A stretch of DNA of 64,000 nt from Branchiostoma floridae (GCF_000003815.2 NC_049983.1:26345003-26409002); one strand, 5' to 3'; positions 12,601-21,768 are shown, counted from the first letter of the stretch. Notes: a model not told the origin generated them from the sequence alone. Made by a program: numbers and translations.

Positions 12601-15600
12601 AGCTCTGGTGGAGTCAGTCGCTACTCTTCTTTATGAACCTGGGAAAGATGCAGAAACGAATGACGGGAATCTTCAAACCCATGCAGTAGAGGACGATCAT
12701 GTCTCTCCAGAGGAGCGCGCTCAAAAGGCGAAACAAGAGGAGGAAGAACAGCGAGCTGAGGTGAAAATTAGACACTTAATGATTCACTTTCAGATCGGAC
12801 TTTTTTTTGAATCTCTGAACGGGGGAAGGGGTCGCTCTTGAGGACCATGTTTAGAATACCTATTACTTCTAAACGGCTCATTATATGGCCACCAAATATT
12901 TAATGACTGATGCAAAAGGAAAATATCAGGGTTTTAAGAAATAGGACTGCATTGGACGTAATATTATGCAATTTTGACGTCATCTATTGTATTGGCTGCA
13001 AAAAACATGGCTGCAAGCTCAACATTTTCGGGCAATGACTTGGCTCTTTTGTATGTGTGCTATTAACCGTTCGCTTAAAGCTTCTGTTGGGAAGTTAGTA
13101 CTATTATAGTATTTTGTTTGTGTTTTTTTAAATCTAAGTGGCATGTTTACACCACTGGTGTCAACAGTGTAATGCTTTCTTTCACTATTAGAAGAAAATG
13201 ATTGTCCAGAAAAGCCACAAGGTCCTGGATGACCTGCTCAACGCCATTACCGACCCCATGAGACTTGGAGCCCCGCCAGTAACTATCAAGAGGAGTGGTG
13301 TTACTCTGAAAGCACAGAAGATCCGGGGCTCCATGTTTGGGGGCCAGGTGGTGCAGACGGAGGATGGGGGGTTCCAGTTCCCATCACAAACTGCACTTTT
13401 TCCGGAACATCCACCTCACAACATCACTGTAAAGGTAACAGTCCTCCCTTTCTTCCTCCCTTTCTTCTGTCAGCATTCAGTAAATGGCTTCTTATCCTTT
13501 GGGCTTTCCAACAGAATCAAATTAAAGCAGCCTCTCAAATCTCTTTCTAATCATCTTCATGAAAAAGGTGAGGTGAACACCTCGACTGACATTACGGCTT
13601 TAGTTTAACATATTTTTGTAAATTAGTAACGCTTATAAGGTTTTCTTCTATCTTGTGGGGACAGTAACCAACGAAAAAATAATCTGAAATGAAGAACAGA
13701 AATGTGCTGACCTCAAATTTCACTTTAAAGGAGTAACAAAAATTCCATTACTTTCAGTTGACTCAGTACCAGGAAAACCCATTCACATGGGGCCTTGGCC
13801 AATATCAGGCCCACTCTTCTGTCATGGAACTGACGATTCGCCAGAAAAACTACAAACCCTTGGTCTTCAACAACCTTACTGAAGATTTCATAATCACCAT
13901 TCCGGGCAAGTCCAGAAACACACCAGCGACAAAAATCATCACCTACCCTCTCCCAGGAAACCGAAGTTCGTCCTACCATTTACTGAACCTCAACAGCACT
14001 GCAGAAGCATTCCTGGTCACAATCACCCCGCTGAACACAAGCGTGGTCTACGGCGTGTGGGGCAGGTACGGCGGCCGCCCTGATGACCAAAACTACGACG
14101 TGTCCATGGAGACGTACGTTCTACCCGAGGAGTGTTCCCTGATGGAAACTCTGGGTGGGAATGGACACGACATGGACAAGGCGGAGGCAAGGATGTTCAT
14201 CAAAGGAGTCAAAGATCCAGTTGACTACTATGTCAAAGTCCAAATTCTAGGTGAGATATTTCAGTTTGCATTTCTCATCATTAAGACATAAATAAACTTT
14301 AGTCTCTCCGACAAACTGAATAAGGTATACGTTTGCAGCAGTCGAAACAGTATACCGATTTTCGACAGTGGTTTTTTGAGGTTTTAATCGGTACTCAATA
14401 CCGTAAAAAAAACAAAGATCTTTAAATATTCTCTTCATGCTCTACCATTGCCGAAAGTGTACATACGTTATCACATAGGTCATCGTTTTTCAGGACCGGT
14501 GAGCGAGTGTGACGTCAATGAGCGAACAGAGGAAAAGCATGTACTCGCAAATTCCTTCTACTCCTACCAGATCCAGTGGGCCCGTCTGAGCTGCGTCTTT
14601 TGGAGCGAGACAGAGGACGCCTGGAGGCCGGAAGGCTGCACGGTGGGTAAAACAGCTATATTATATTGCCAAACTTGCAGAGTTTTTTTTGTACCATTTT
14701 ATCAACTATTGATAGTGAATGATATCTTATACGATTATAATCTAATTTGTAACCGATTGTAACCATTTCACTGATGATTGATTATTCCAATAATTACTAT
14801 AAATGGTTTAACATGAAGTATGTCAACATATTCGGAATACTAATTAACATAATGACAATATGATTAAAAGTACATGTAAATTATTAAACTGTTAACGACC
14901 AATGTAACATTTCTAAACATGCAAATGCCAATTTGGATTAGTCGTTTTTATCGACAAAGATGTAACTTTCCGTCTACCCTTTAGATTAGCAACCAGTCCA
15001 CGATTAACAACATCATCTGCCACTGTAACCATCTGACGGCGTTCGGAAGCGATTTCGCCACACCACCTAACAGGGTGGACTTCGGGGCTTTAACTCTTAG
15101 TGATTTACGTGACAACGGTGCGGTGTTGACAACCATCTTCGTGGTGGACTGCCTGTTTCTGCTTACGTTGGTCATAATGAAGGTTACTGGCCTCAGATTA
15201 AAGAGGAAGGTACGTAGAGATTGTCGACAATGCCATCATGATGTGCTGTTTATCAGCTGTTTATATATTTTACAGTGCTCAATGACCCCAAATTTCTTCG
15301 TACATCCTTACAGAAAAGCCCTTCAATCAATCTGGATGACCTGCAGAACGATTTCCGGTACCGCCTGCACCTTTGGACAGGCACCGCTAAGCTTGCCGGG
15401 ACGGAGTCCACCGTTTCCTTCAACCTGTGTGGAGATGAGGCGACCTCCGGAGTGAGAGTGGTCAGCATCACGGAGAAGGTCAGGCATTAAATTACTTTAG
15501 CGTCCATTTTATTCAGTATGAATGATTTCAGGTAGCTCCTAACAGGTCGAATGTTGCTGTTTAGGTTTTCACCCAAGGCGGCCAGGTGACGCTGAACTTC

Positions 15601-18600
15601 AGCACAGCAGAACAGCTGGGTAACGTGGCGCTGCTGCAGCTCATGCACGACAACAGTGGGGAGGGGAGCCGCGCATCGTGGCACGTGGACAGAGCAGCAG
15701 TTCAGGATCTCACCACAGGCAAACTGTGAGTTTTTAGGCTGCTTAGATTCGTCAATTCAATCGCATCTATAAAGTGCACGACCAAGAAAGGAATTACACA
15801 TTATGTTTAGTTTTGTGATGAAGTTAGATATGATATTTTGAAAAGATATAGTTTTTATCATGGCGAAGAACAGACACGACTGCAATTCAGTTCTTTTTGA
15901 TGGATGGTGACAAAAATTAGGCTTGCATATCTTGCCGCGTGATTAAAATAATATAAACCTTATGTCCTAATAATCAAACTTTAGACTCTCTCCGTTTCAT
16001 ACTTCACTAGCTTTAAACAATCCCTATTCCTGACCTTTGTCAAACTGTGAGGTTTAATATGGGTCCTAGAAGAATTAATCTAAGTTATTTTGCCATTAAA
16101 TCATGGAAAAACAGGTTCTACTTCTTCTGCGATGAGTGGCTGGCAGCCGACCGCGGGGACGGACAGGTCGCGAAGACCTTTCCTGTCGCCACTGAGCAGG
16201 ACCTGCGATCCTTCGGGTTTCTGTTTCCGGCAAGTCTGCGGAGCAATCTTGTAGAGGAGCACCTCTTTTTTTCCGTCGCTATCATGCCTACAGGTAAACG
16301 TGTATATTTACTACATATTAGATCTATCTGTATTACACTTGCTGAAGGATTCCTACAAGTTGAAATGAGGAGCTAGGTGTCTATAGGACAGAAGTAGTTC
16401 TGCTAGTTTTCCTGCTCATCTGGCGAAAAATCCACAGGAGAATCCGAATTATCATCAGATGACTGCGGAGCAACCAATCCCAAGTTTCTATCCATAACTG
16501 ACGGACCTCAGCCAGTACAGCAATAGTGCATTAGGAAAAAAGCATAGAGATAGTTCTTCTATGCATGGAATCTTTATGAGTATAGTCAACTTTGTTGTTC
16601 CTGCAAATACAGTAATCAACTGAAGACAGAGTTTCAAATTCTTTTAATTATGGTTGAATATGACCAGAAACTGTTCCTTTACAGGAAGCAAGTTCACCCG
16701 CATCGAGAGGCTTGGCTGCTGCCTGAGTTTTCTCACCTTGTCCATGGTGGCCAGCGCCATGTGGTTGAGCGATGAAAACGCAACCCAAGTTGTGCAGGCC
16801 GTCAGCCTGGGGCCGTTCTCCTTCACCTTGAACACAGTTTACACGGGAATCATGGCCAGCATCACCTGCCTTCCCGCCGTCATGGCCATCGTTGTGCTGT
16901 TCCAGTACAGCCGACCGAACAGCAAGGGCGGTCGTCCGGTCAGGGACGCGGAGACAGCCGGACCAGCTGAGGCACCCACACAGCAAGAACCAGCCAAGGG
17001 CCTGCCACACTGGTGCAAGAACGTGGCCTGGGTGCTAGTGGTGCTGTCTGCCGTGGGGTCATCTGTCTTCACCGTGCTGTACAGTCTGGAGTGGGGCAAG
17101 GACAAGTCCGAGAGGTGGCTTTCTGCGTTCTTCACCACTTTTCTGGCGGACATATTTCTTCTGCAACCAGTGAAGGTTTGTGCCGAAATGTCTTGTCATG
17201 CTCTGCTGTTTCAAAACGTTTTTCCTTTGAAACAGAAGCAAATTAAGTCAAGTACCATCGGGTTTGCATGTTATTAAAACGTTGGGGATTGTGATGGGTA
17301 CATGTCATGTCCATCCATAGATCTAGAAGCGTTGCTTGTCTTATTGTATATAAATGTCAAATCGGGATTTGAACAATACTAATGTTTATTATATAACCTC
17401 TTCAGAACGTGCTGTATAAACCCTAAAAATCCTGCTAGCTGCTGTCTCCTTAGTCAACGTCATGTTTATGCTGGAGATGTCGACAAATTTCTCAATATCA
17501 AACACTTAATGTTACAGGTCTTGGTTCTGGCGATCGTCTTTTCATCCGTTTTCCAAAGACACACCTTGAAGATAATTTTTGAAAATGAAGAGGACAAAGT
17601 TGTCTTGCAGGACACTACTGTGGCGTCAAAAAAGCAGAAGGAGTTTGACAGTGAGTCATGAAAAACTTGATGTAAAGCCGCAACACTCATCTTGCAGTTA
17701 TTATTTGTTACGTTATTATCCAAGGATACGACATTTGCGTTCCGATTGTTCTGCGTTCTATATCTTCACGTAATTACTAATCGATTTTATGTTTACTTTC
17801 AACAAAGGTGGTCGATTCCGGGTAAAGAAGAAAATGGAAAGACTGTCTCAGATGTCCCTTGCAAACGTTAACGAAGCGCAACAGAAGCGGAACAGAGACA
17901 GGCGAATCGGAAACCTCCTTTGGGACATCATCCTGTCTTGTGCTCGCCTCCTGCTTGCTCTGACTATCATTAACGGACACCACAACACCAACACGGCCTT
18001 CCATCAGACACAGAGCGCTGCAGAAAATTTCGTGCAGTCCATTGACGACGTGAGTGCATCACTGCGTTCTTTTATACGCAGCATTTGGGAAAGGGTGTGC
18101 ATAACAACATGCATACGTTAGCACTCACTGTCATCAAAGTCATTAAAAATATTGCTGATATACGCACAAGTTTCATGCAGCTTCTGAAAAGGAAAAAAAT
18201 CTGATCTTATCTTTTATCATCTGATGTAGTCTTTTATTGAGAAGCAAACCATATGTAGAATATGTCAATGGTTTATGAATATATCCACATATTCTATCCT
18301 TCCAGGTGACAGAGCCTTCTGCCGTCTGGCCCTGGCTGAACGAGACCGCTCTGGAGAGCTTCTACCCGGAGACTTCCTACAATGACGACAAGCCCCGCTG
18401 GTGGGAGAAGGTCTTCACAACCGACATGCAGTCGGTCCTGGTCTCCCCACCCATCCTGATTCAAGCCCGAGTAAAGCCAGGTTGGTTGAACTGCTTTTTA
18501 CGTAGGACTAAAAAAAATAAACATACGTTACTATAGGGTACAAATTTGACAGAAGACTGAGCCTGTACAACTTTTATCAACATCGTTTCAACGAGACTTG

Positions 18601-21600
18601 CGTAAAACTTACGGACTGTCTGAAAGATGATTACATTTGCAGCTAACTACTATGACTTCCATTCTCATTCAATCCTAGGGCTGTGCAAAGTGCCTGCGAC
18701 AATGCAGGACTTGTTTGATGAATGTACAGCAGCGTATGGTGAAAATACGAAGGAGACCGGAGTGTTTCAAAAGGGGTGGAAGAGGGTTACGAATATGTCG
18801 GAGGTGGAGTCAGAAACCTCTGGATGGTGCCATCGTCCCATCGGTTACACCATCAAACCCGTCTTTGGTGTAAAATCGCACTACTGGGGAGACGGCTTCA
18901 GTCTGGGCCTGGGAGATTCAGCAGACGAGATGCGCAGCATCCTAGCAGACCTGAAGTCCAACCACTGGATTGACAAGCGAACAAGAGCCGTCATTGTGGA
19001 ACAATTCGTCTACAACGGAAACTTGGATATGTTCACTTCGGTGACGGTAGTGTTTGAATTTACCGAGATATCCGGAGTTTTCTCCCATCGTCACCTACAC
19101 ACCTTCCGACTTCATCAACAGCCAGGTACAATCGGGTACATCTACGTCCTGTTGGAAATAATTTACGTCATCTTTCTCCTCTACTCACTGTGGAAAGAGG
19201 CGAAAACGGCACGAGAAGCCGGCTGGGCCTACCTGACGGAGCCATGGAATATCTTCGAAATCTTTAATTTCATCTTGGCCTTCACTGTCATTGCCTTGTA
19301 CGCCACTAACAGAGTCTATGGGACCATGGCTCTGGCGGCTGTCAAGCAAGAGAAAGGTGGGTTATAAACACGTACACTTAACAGTAAAGTTATTACGTTG
19401 GCATTGCACAAAATCCTACAATTATTAAATTTTGAGTCTTATTTGGAATGTTTTTTTATTCGTTTAGATCCACTCCAATATCTCAGATCCGTGGTGAACA
19501 TAAACCTGCTGTACGGATGGTTCCTGTCTTTCCTCGCCTTTGTCAACATCATGAAGTTCCTGCGACTGTTGAGGTTCAACCCACTCCTGTCCAAGCTGAT
19601 GTCCGTCTTCCGGGGAATGGCGGTGGAGTTCTCTGCCTTCATCTTCTACTTCTTCCTCTGCTTCTCAGGATTTGGGATCAGCGCTTATTTCATGTTCGGT
19701 GCCACCGCAACAACGTACAGGTTCATAATTTTAATTGTTCACGGACGGTCAATACTATATAATAGCAGACATGGACAGAAATCAGATTAATGCTAATTTA
19801 CATCTATCCACTGCCTTCAAAATAAGTATTCAAGAACATCAAGTCGACGGTGGTGGTTTAGTTTCATTTCAATTCATTACAACACACTGACATGAAAACG
19901 ACTTCTTCTTTTTTCAGGTCCATCAGTATGTCCTTCTCCACATTGTTCCAGATGTCTCTTGGAGTCTTTGACCACACGGAGCTGACGGAGGCAAACCCCA
20001 TCCTCGGCCCCATCTACTTTGTAACATTCATTTGCTTCATGTTCCTGGTTCTGATGAACATCGCCGTGGCGATCATCGACAGCGCACTTCCGGACGTGCG
20101 GAACCACGTCATGCCTGAAGAGGACCGGTACTTCATCCAAGGGTTGTGGGAACGCTTCACCTCCCTGCTTGGGCTTCAGGAGGCGCCAGTCACAGGTAAA
20201 GAGGTCTAAGTAATGTTGTCTAAGTATTAGAAAACTTAAAGTGCCTTTTTTTTCTTTAATACCAGGTGGCACCCGGTTGGTTTCCATTTGATGTTGTTTG
20301 TATTCAAAGTGTTGGAATGAGAAAATTGTATACAATTACAGACGTCCACATCGTGGATACGCTCCATGACAGCCTTATTGAGGTTGAGATCCAAGTTGAG
20401 AGACTGTGGTTGAAGAGACTGTCGCTTTTCAGCTGCAGGCAAGTACGATTCTCTGTGAGATGCATGGGCTGCGTTTTTCCTGTTGCCACACTTACCTCTT
20501 GCCTTCCCTATTCTGAACTGTAGTGATGCGGCTCAACATTCTTTCCAGAGCGTGGTCGACTTGCCGTGGTCTTGGAGCGAATGTTTCAGTGTGTTTCACA
20601 TAACAGTGGCATTGGGCCCAGGACCTATTGATAAATGTCAATGTTACCCCCGCTGTACCCTTTTCATTGGTTTTGGTGTCCTCTTGCTCTGCATTAAAAA
20701 TGGAAGACAAGACAAAGGCTTACCTGACGTCTAACTGAGTCCTAACATTTGATACTTTCCACTTCCAAATTTTAAACGCTTTGCTGCCAATATTTACAAA
20801 GCTGTTTCTACCTGCACAGGATGAAGAATACGGACCTCCCTACGAAACCTGACTTCGTCCCGCCAGTCAAGAACGTCCTCAAGGACGGAGCCGAGGAACG
20901 TCAAGCTCCAAGAGAAGACCTTCCCGTCATTGTTATCCGCCCTGCTTCCCACAACAACGGCGTAGTGGACGAATCCGGGAACAGCGCAATGGCGGAGGTG
21001 GGTCCAAGTTCAAGTGACAGTTACGAAGAAGAAAATGTCGCAGAAGATAAAGATTTGGCTGTGGTCAAGTCCTCCACACCTCTTTCGCTTGGAAAGATGC
21101 TGACATACAACGACATCCAAGCTGCCCAAAACCTGCTCCGCCGCCAGTATCCGGCACTCCAAGGGCTGGAAGACCCTGTATTCGGTCTCTATGACGTAGG
21201 ATTTGCCAAGTTGACTGGAAAGGGGCTACAAATCCACCACAGTGGTAGCGGTACCATGCACTGGGTGCTGTCGTCTTACACAGACGGACAGGTATGCCTG
21301 TATGACAGCCTCGGTGTCGCCATGAGCAAATCCCTGCAGATTCAGCTTTGCCAGTCTTACTCCGGATTTGCTGACCAGGAAACAAACGTCTTGGCCGTCT
21401 TGGTACCGGAGGTACAGCATCAATGGGATGCCGAAGATTGTGGGCTGTTCGTCATCGCCTGGGCAGTGGATATCGCAGAGGGGCAAGACGTGAGCAAGGT
21501 TGTGTATGACGAAATGAAGATGAGGAGCCATTTGGAGATGTGCTTCAAAGAAGAGAAACTCAGACCGTTTCCACGTCTGACCAGCCGCAGATGGAGGGTC

Positions 21601-21768
21601 GGCCCAACCAGTGCACACCAAATCTCACTGGTCTGCCGCTGCAAACACGTTGGGCGTCTGGGAAGGATGGAGAGGTGCAAGGCATGCCGGAGGATCTTTC
21701 ACGTCAGCTGCCTGGCAGCCAGCCCTCCCCGTGACGGCACATGGGCTTGTGGAGACTGTGCCGTGTAG
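431..21768 (+). CDS. Polycystin-1-like receptor-channel with C-terminal Ulp1-like protease and PHD finger, copy 1 (5' partial)
   Basis: The exons I could join in phase are 431-611, 951-1196 (frameshifted), 2162-2254, 3170-3416, 3891-4132, 4863-5088, 5359-5591, 6236-6351 (runs into a gap), 7218-7493, 7712-7984, 8134-8256, 8649-8750, 8964-9239, 9510-9776, 9927-10091, 10220-10378, 10517-10575, 10891-10971, 11462-11533, 11628-11765, 11946-12036, 12603-12760, 13192-13434, 13758-14250, 14494-14642, 14985-15209, 15314-15478, 15565-15725, 16115-16293, 16685-17175, 17518-17650, 17808-18049, 18306-18480, 18679-19356, 19468-19720, 19918-20195, 20342-20438 and 20820-21768. GAIN/GPS, PLAT, eleven membrane segments and the TOP domain define the polycystin-1/PKD1L class of ciliary or sensory membrane receptors. 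The signal peptide and first two exons lie before the window. One laminin-type EGF exon is probably inside the gap. One base too many in exon 951-1196 breaks the frame, so this copy may be a pseudogene, an allele or a misread. All other visible exons are open and in phase. Confidence 0.88.
951..1196 (+). pseudogene. Frameshifted second half-exon of module 1 (copy 1)
   Basis: The exon starts with CDTEYNSDPY, as expected for the second half of the module. Near 1072-1080 it reads ttcggag where the other copy reads gttaag. It is therefore 246 bp instead of 245 and shifts frame, reaching a stop at 1120-1122. The cysteines after the shift (SGCGGYC and VCKG in copy 2) are present only in the other frame. 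The extra bases resemble a short repeat of the nearby cttcggagt. It may be a real inactivating mutation, an allele or a sequencing error. Confidence 0.7.
2162..2254 (+). CDS. EGF-like domain 1 (copy 1)
   Basis: This phase 1-1 exon of 93 bp encodes one EGF-like domain starting GNGGCQ, with C-x-C (CTC) and a closing CEG. It separates six-cysteine modules 1 and 2. Such symmetric exons are typical of shuffled extracellular modules. Confidence 0.75.
2430..2575 (-). mobile_element. tRNA-derived SINE (copy 1)
   Basis: Read on the - strand it has an A-box-like TGGCATAGATACAGG and a B-box GGTTCGATCC, spaced as in a tRNA, followed by an unrelated body. The same element occurs in copy 2, so it predates the duplication. 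A tRNA-derived SINE family (BfSINE1) is known from amphioxus; membership is not tested. Confidence 0.6.
2755..3147 (+). mobile_element. LINE 3' fragment specific to copy 1
   Basis: It encodes the last piece of a LINE protein (VEDEMHFICQCSHHSSERMK, similar to the knuckle region of the LINE near 61,500). It ends with the tail GCATGAATTTGCAATAAAG. Copy 2 has no such insert at the matching place, so it arrived after the duplication or is polymorphic. Short TTGATATTACC-like sequences flank it. Confidence 0.75.
3170..4132 (+). CDS. Six-cysteine module 2 (copy 1), two exons
   Basis: Exons 3170-3416 and 3891-4132 encode the second copy of the unknown module. The first exon has FLAIEARLPADG, WCTDYMYLC and GLRPTG. 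The second has CVTEYNSDPY, a C-x4-C pair in RHCSYNYCNRD and the closing VYTVCKG. The second exon has no usable GT donor in the required phase. A GC donor directly after the lysine codon (AAAG|GCAGAG) gives the phase-1 join to module 3, and copy 2 has the same arrangement. Confidence 0.7.
4195..4730. repeat. G-depleted minisatellite (copy 1 intron)
   Basis: Over 500 bp of degenerate tandem units built from CACCCAC, ATCCACTTAC and TTCACCCGAACCACC. The + strand has almost no G. It lies in the intron between modules 2 and 3. The matching place in copy 2 is an assembly gap. Confidence 0.85.
4863..5591 (+). CDS. Six-cysteine module 3 (copy 1), two exons
   Basis: Exons 4863-5088 and 5359-5591 encode the third module. 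Motifs are FFAIEARIPSDG, WCRDYQNLC, TGCGENYA (one extra cysteine), CVDEYNSDPY, GTCPLASCQRKISD and VYTVCTG. The first exon ends in phase 2 at EHIR and the second in phase 1, as in modules 1 and 2, so the three modules arose by duplication of one two-exon unit. Function unknown. Confidence 0.72.
6236..6351 (+). CDS. EGF-like domain 2, truncated by gap (copy 1)
   Basis: The visible part starts DGCANENGGC and continues through the EGF cysteines to HGC at the gap edge. The complete exon in copy 2 is 120 bp. The following laminin-type EGF exon is expected inside the gap, because copy 2 has it at the matching place. Confidence 0.75.
6352..7020. other. Assembly gap (669 N)
   Basis: This run of N hides the end of EGF domain 2, an intron and probably a laminin-type EGF exon of copy 1. 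No conclusion about missing domains in copy 1 should be drawn here. Confidence 0.99.
7218..7984 (+). CDS. Fibronectin type III domains 1 and 2 (copy 1)
   Basis: Two exons, 7218-7493 and 7712-7984, each encode one complete fibronectin III domain in phase 1-1. The first has the pattern PMNLTVSDI, VTWLPS, GYRVVVSGLD and TDYIIRV. The second has LSFTWVPPD, GYRIIYGQ, GLQPDTMYKLEI and the closing NATG. These are beta-sandwich adhesion modules of the extracellular stalk. They are paired again further on, so the two-domain unit was duplicated. Confidence 0.9.
8134..8750 (+). CDS. EGF-like domain 3 plus laminin-type EGF (copy 1)
   Basis: Exon 8134-8256 encodes an EGF domain starting EPDECATVNG with NVPGSYRCFC, which resembles calcium-binding EGF. 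Exon 8649-8750 encodes a short cysteine-rich unit starting VCGHCQGG and ending GWKTQLCNE, like laminin-type or TNFR-like EGF. Both are phase 1-1 and separate the two fibronectin III pairs. The calcium-binding assignment rests on the DEC start and is tentative. Confidence 0.8.
8964..9776 (+). CDS. Fibronectin type III domains 3 and 4 (copy 1)
   Basis: Exons 8964-9239 and 9510-9776 encode two more fibronectin III domains. They are close relatives of domains 1 and 2 (PPINLAVSDV, GYRVVVSKLD; then MSSSTDLQFVD, FTWVPPDAVV, SPGPGDRS). Domain 3 resembles domain 1 and domain 4 resembles domain 2, so the pair was copied as a unit. Confidence 0.9.
9927..10575 (+). CDS. Ser/Thr-rich and acidic repeat linker (copy 1)
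   Basis: Three exons (9927-10091, 10220-10378, 10517-10575) encode a low-complexity linker. The first is rich in Thr and Ser and likely O-glycosylated. The second has imperfect five-residue repeats of the type DQSDS, coded by 15-bp units. The third, starting GIKQSSTISP, changes the phase from 1 to 0. The linker separates the adhesion modules from the helical stalk and GAIN region. Confidence 0.75.
10891..12760 (+). CDS. Helical stalk before the GAIN region (copy 1)
   Basis: Five small exons (10891-10971, 11462-11533, 11628-11765, 11946-12036, 12603-12760) join in phase and read as mostly helical sequence. Examples are DVLQRLSQ, RVELISELSS, LDVLQSITRKLGKLD and a charged end rich in Lys, Glu and Gln. 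In PKD1-like and adhesion-GPCR proteins the helical GAIN-A part lies just before the GAIN-B beta sandwich, and I infer the same here. The donor of exon 11946-12036 is taken as GTAAGT, giving phase 1. Confidence 0.7.
13192..15209 (+). CDS. GAIN domain, GPS autoproteolysis site and TM1 (copy 1)
   Basis: Exons 13192-13434, 13758-14250, 14494-14642 and 14985-15209 encode the GAIN beta sandwich and GPS. The GPS cysteines and tryptophans are visible as RLSCVFW, AWRPEGC and CHCNHLTAF. The cleavage tripeptide H-L-T is intact; the cut would fall between bases 15035 and 15036. A hydrophobic stretch around TTIFVVDCLFLLTLVIM is TM1, followed by basic residues RLKRK. In polycystin-1 and adhesion GPCRs this site is cut by the protein itself and the two parts stay together. 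Confidence 0.88.
15314..16293 (+). CDS. PLAT domain (copy 1)
   Basis: Exons 15314-15478, 15565-15725 and 16115-16293 encode an intracellular PLAT (LH2) domain between TM1 and TM2. Motifs are FRYRLHLWTGT, STVSFNLCGDE, LGNVALLQLMHDNSG, FYFFCDEWLA and DGQVAKTFPV. PLAT domains bind lipids or proteins and sit at this place in all PKD1-like proteins. Confidence 0.9.
16685..17650 (+). CDS. TM2-TM5 region (copy 1)
   Basis: Exons 16685-17175 and 17518-17650 encode hydrophobic segments around LGCCLSFLTLSMVASAMWL, TGIMASITCLPAVMAIVVLF, NVAWVLVVLSAVGSSVF and FFTTFLADIFLLQPVKVLVL. A hydrophilic Pro/Glu-rich loop lies between the second and third. This is the membrane block specific to polycystin-1-like proteins and absent from PKD2. 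Confidence 0.85.
17808..18480 (+). CDS. TM6 and start of polycystin TOP domain (copy 1)
   Basis: Exon 17808-18049 has a basic stretch (RFRVKKKMERL), then TM6 (LLWDIILSCARLLLALTI), then NTNTAFHQT. Exon 18306-18480 has EPSAVWPWLNETALESFYP and ILIQARVK. This matches the first transmembrane helix of the channel half and the start of the large extracellular TOP (polycystin) domain. Confidence 0.85.
18679..20195 (+). CDS. TOP domain, TM7-TM11 and pore (copy 1)
   Basis: Exon 18679-19356 starts with GLCKVPATM and a second cysteine in FDEC, the conserved TOP disulfide pair. YQ/FQKGWKR, HYWGDGF and the two helices TM7 (YIYVLLEIIYVIFLLYSLW) and TM8 (FEIFNFILAFTVIALY) follow. Exon 19468-19720 has TM9 and TM10. 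Exon 19918-20195 has the pore loop TLFQMSLGVFDHTEL and TM11 (FICFMFLVLMNIAVAIID). The filter reads L-G-V where PKD2 has L-G-D, so conduction could differ. Confidence 0.9.
20342..20438 (+). CDS. Short cytoplasmic coil exon (copy 1)
   Basis: This exon encodes DVHIVDTLHDSLIEVEIQVE and LWLKRLS, a heptad-like amphipathic helix as found after TM11 in polycystins. It enters in phase 1. Ending at CAG|GCAAGT (a GC donor) leaves phase 2, which is exactly what the next exon needs. If the intron is retained, translation continues for about 28 residues to a stop ending at 20523. Confidence 0.72.
20820..21768 (+). CDS. Terminal exon: Ulp1/SENP-like cysteine protease plus PHD finger (copy 1)
   Basis: A single 949-bp exon, numbered here from its first Met at 20821. 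Residues 1-85 are acidic, Ser-rich and likely disordered. Residues about 95-250 form a Ulp1 (C48) peptidase fold with His147 in MHWVLSS, Asp162 in YDSLG, Gln199 in PEVQHQW and Cys207 in EDCGLF: the His/Asp/Gln/Cys set of SUMO-type proteases. Residues 272-313 form a C4HC3 zinc finger (Cys272, 274, 286, 289, His294, Cys297, 310, 313, with Trp308 before the last pair), a PHD arrangement. The polycystin reading frame continues into it across a GC-AG intron. Proteins with this protease-plus-finger layout are common in invertebrate genomes and often tied to transposons. An independent single-exon gene starting at its own Met is the main alternative. Confidence 0.82.

Noticed and set aside
16648-17153. 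Antisense open frames opposite the TM2-TM5 exon
   Set aside because: Shadow frames of a long coding exon, with no start context or homology.
18530-18650. Possible extra exon before the main TOP exon (coding LYNFYQHRFNETC)
   Set aside because: No GT donor follows in a usable phase, the copy 2 counterpart has a 2-base deletion, and the direct join ARVKPG-LCKVP fits the family without it.
20896-21685. Several long antisense open frames under the protease-PHD exon
   Set aside because: They mirror the GC-rich coding exon, have no recognisable domains, and the + frame has a full catalytic set.
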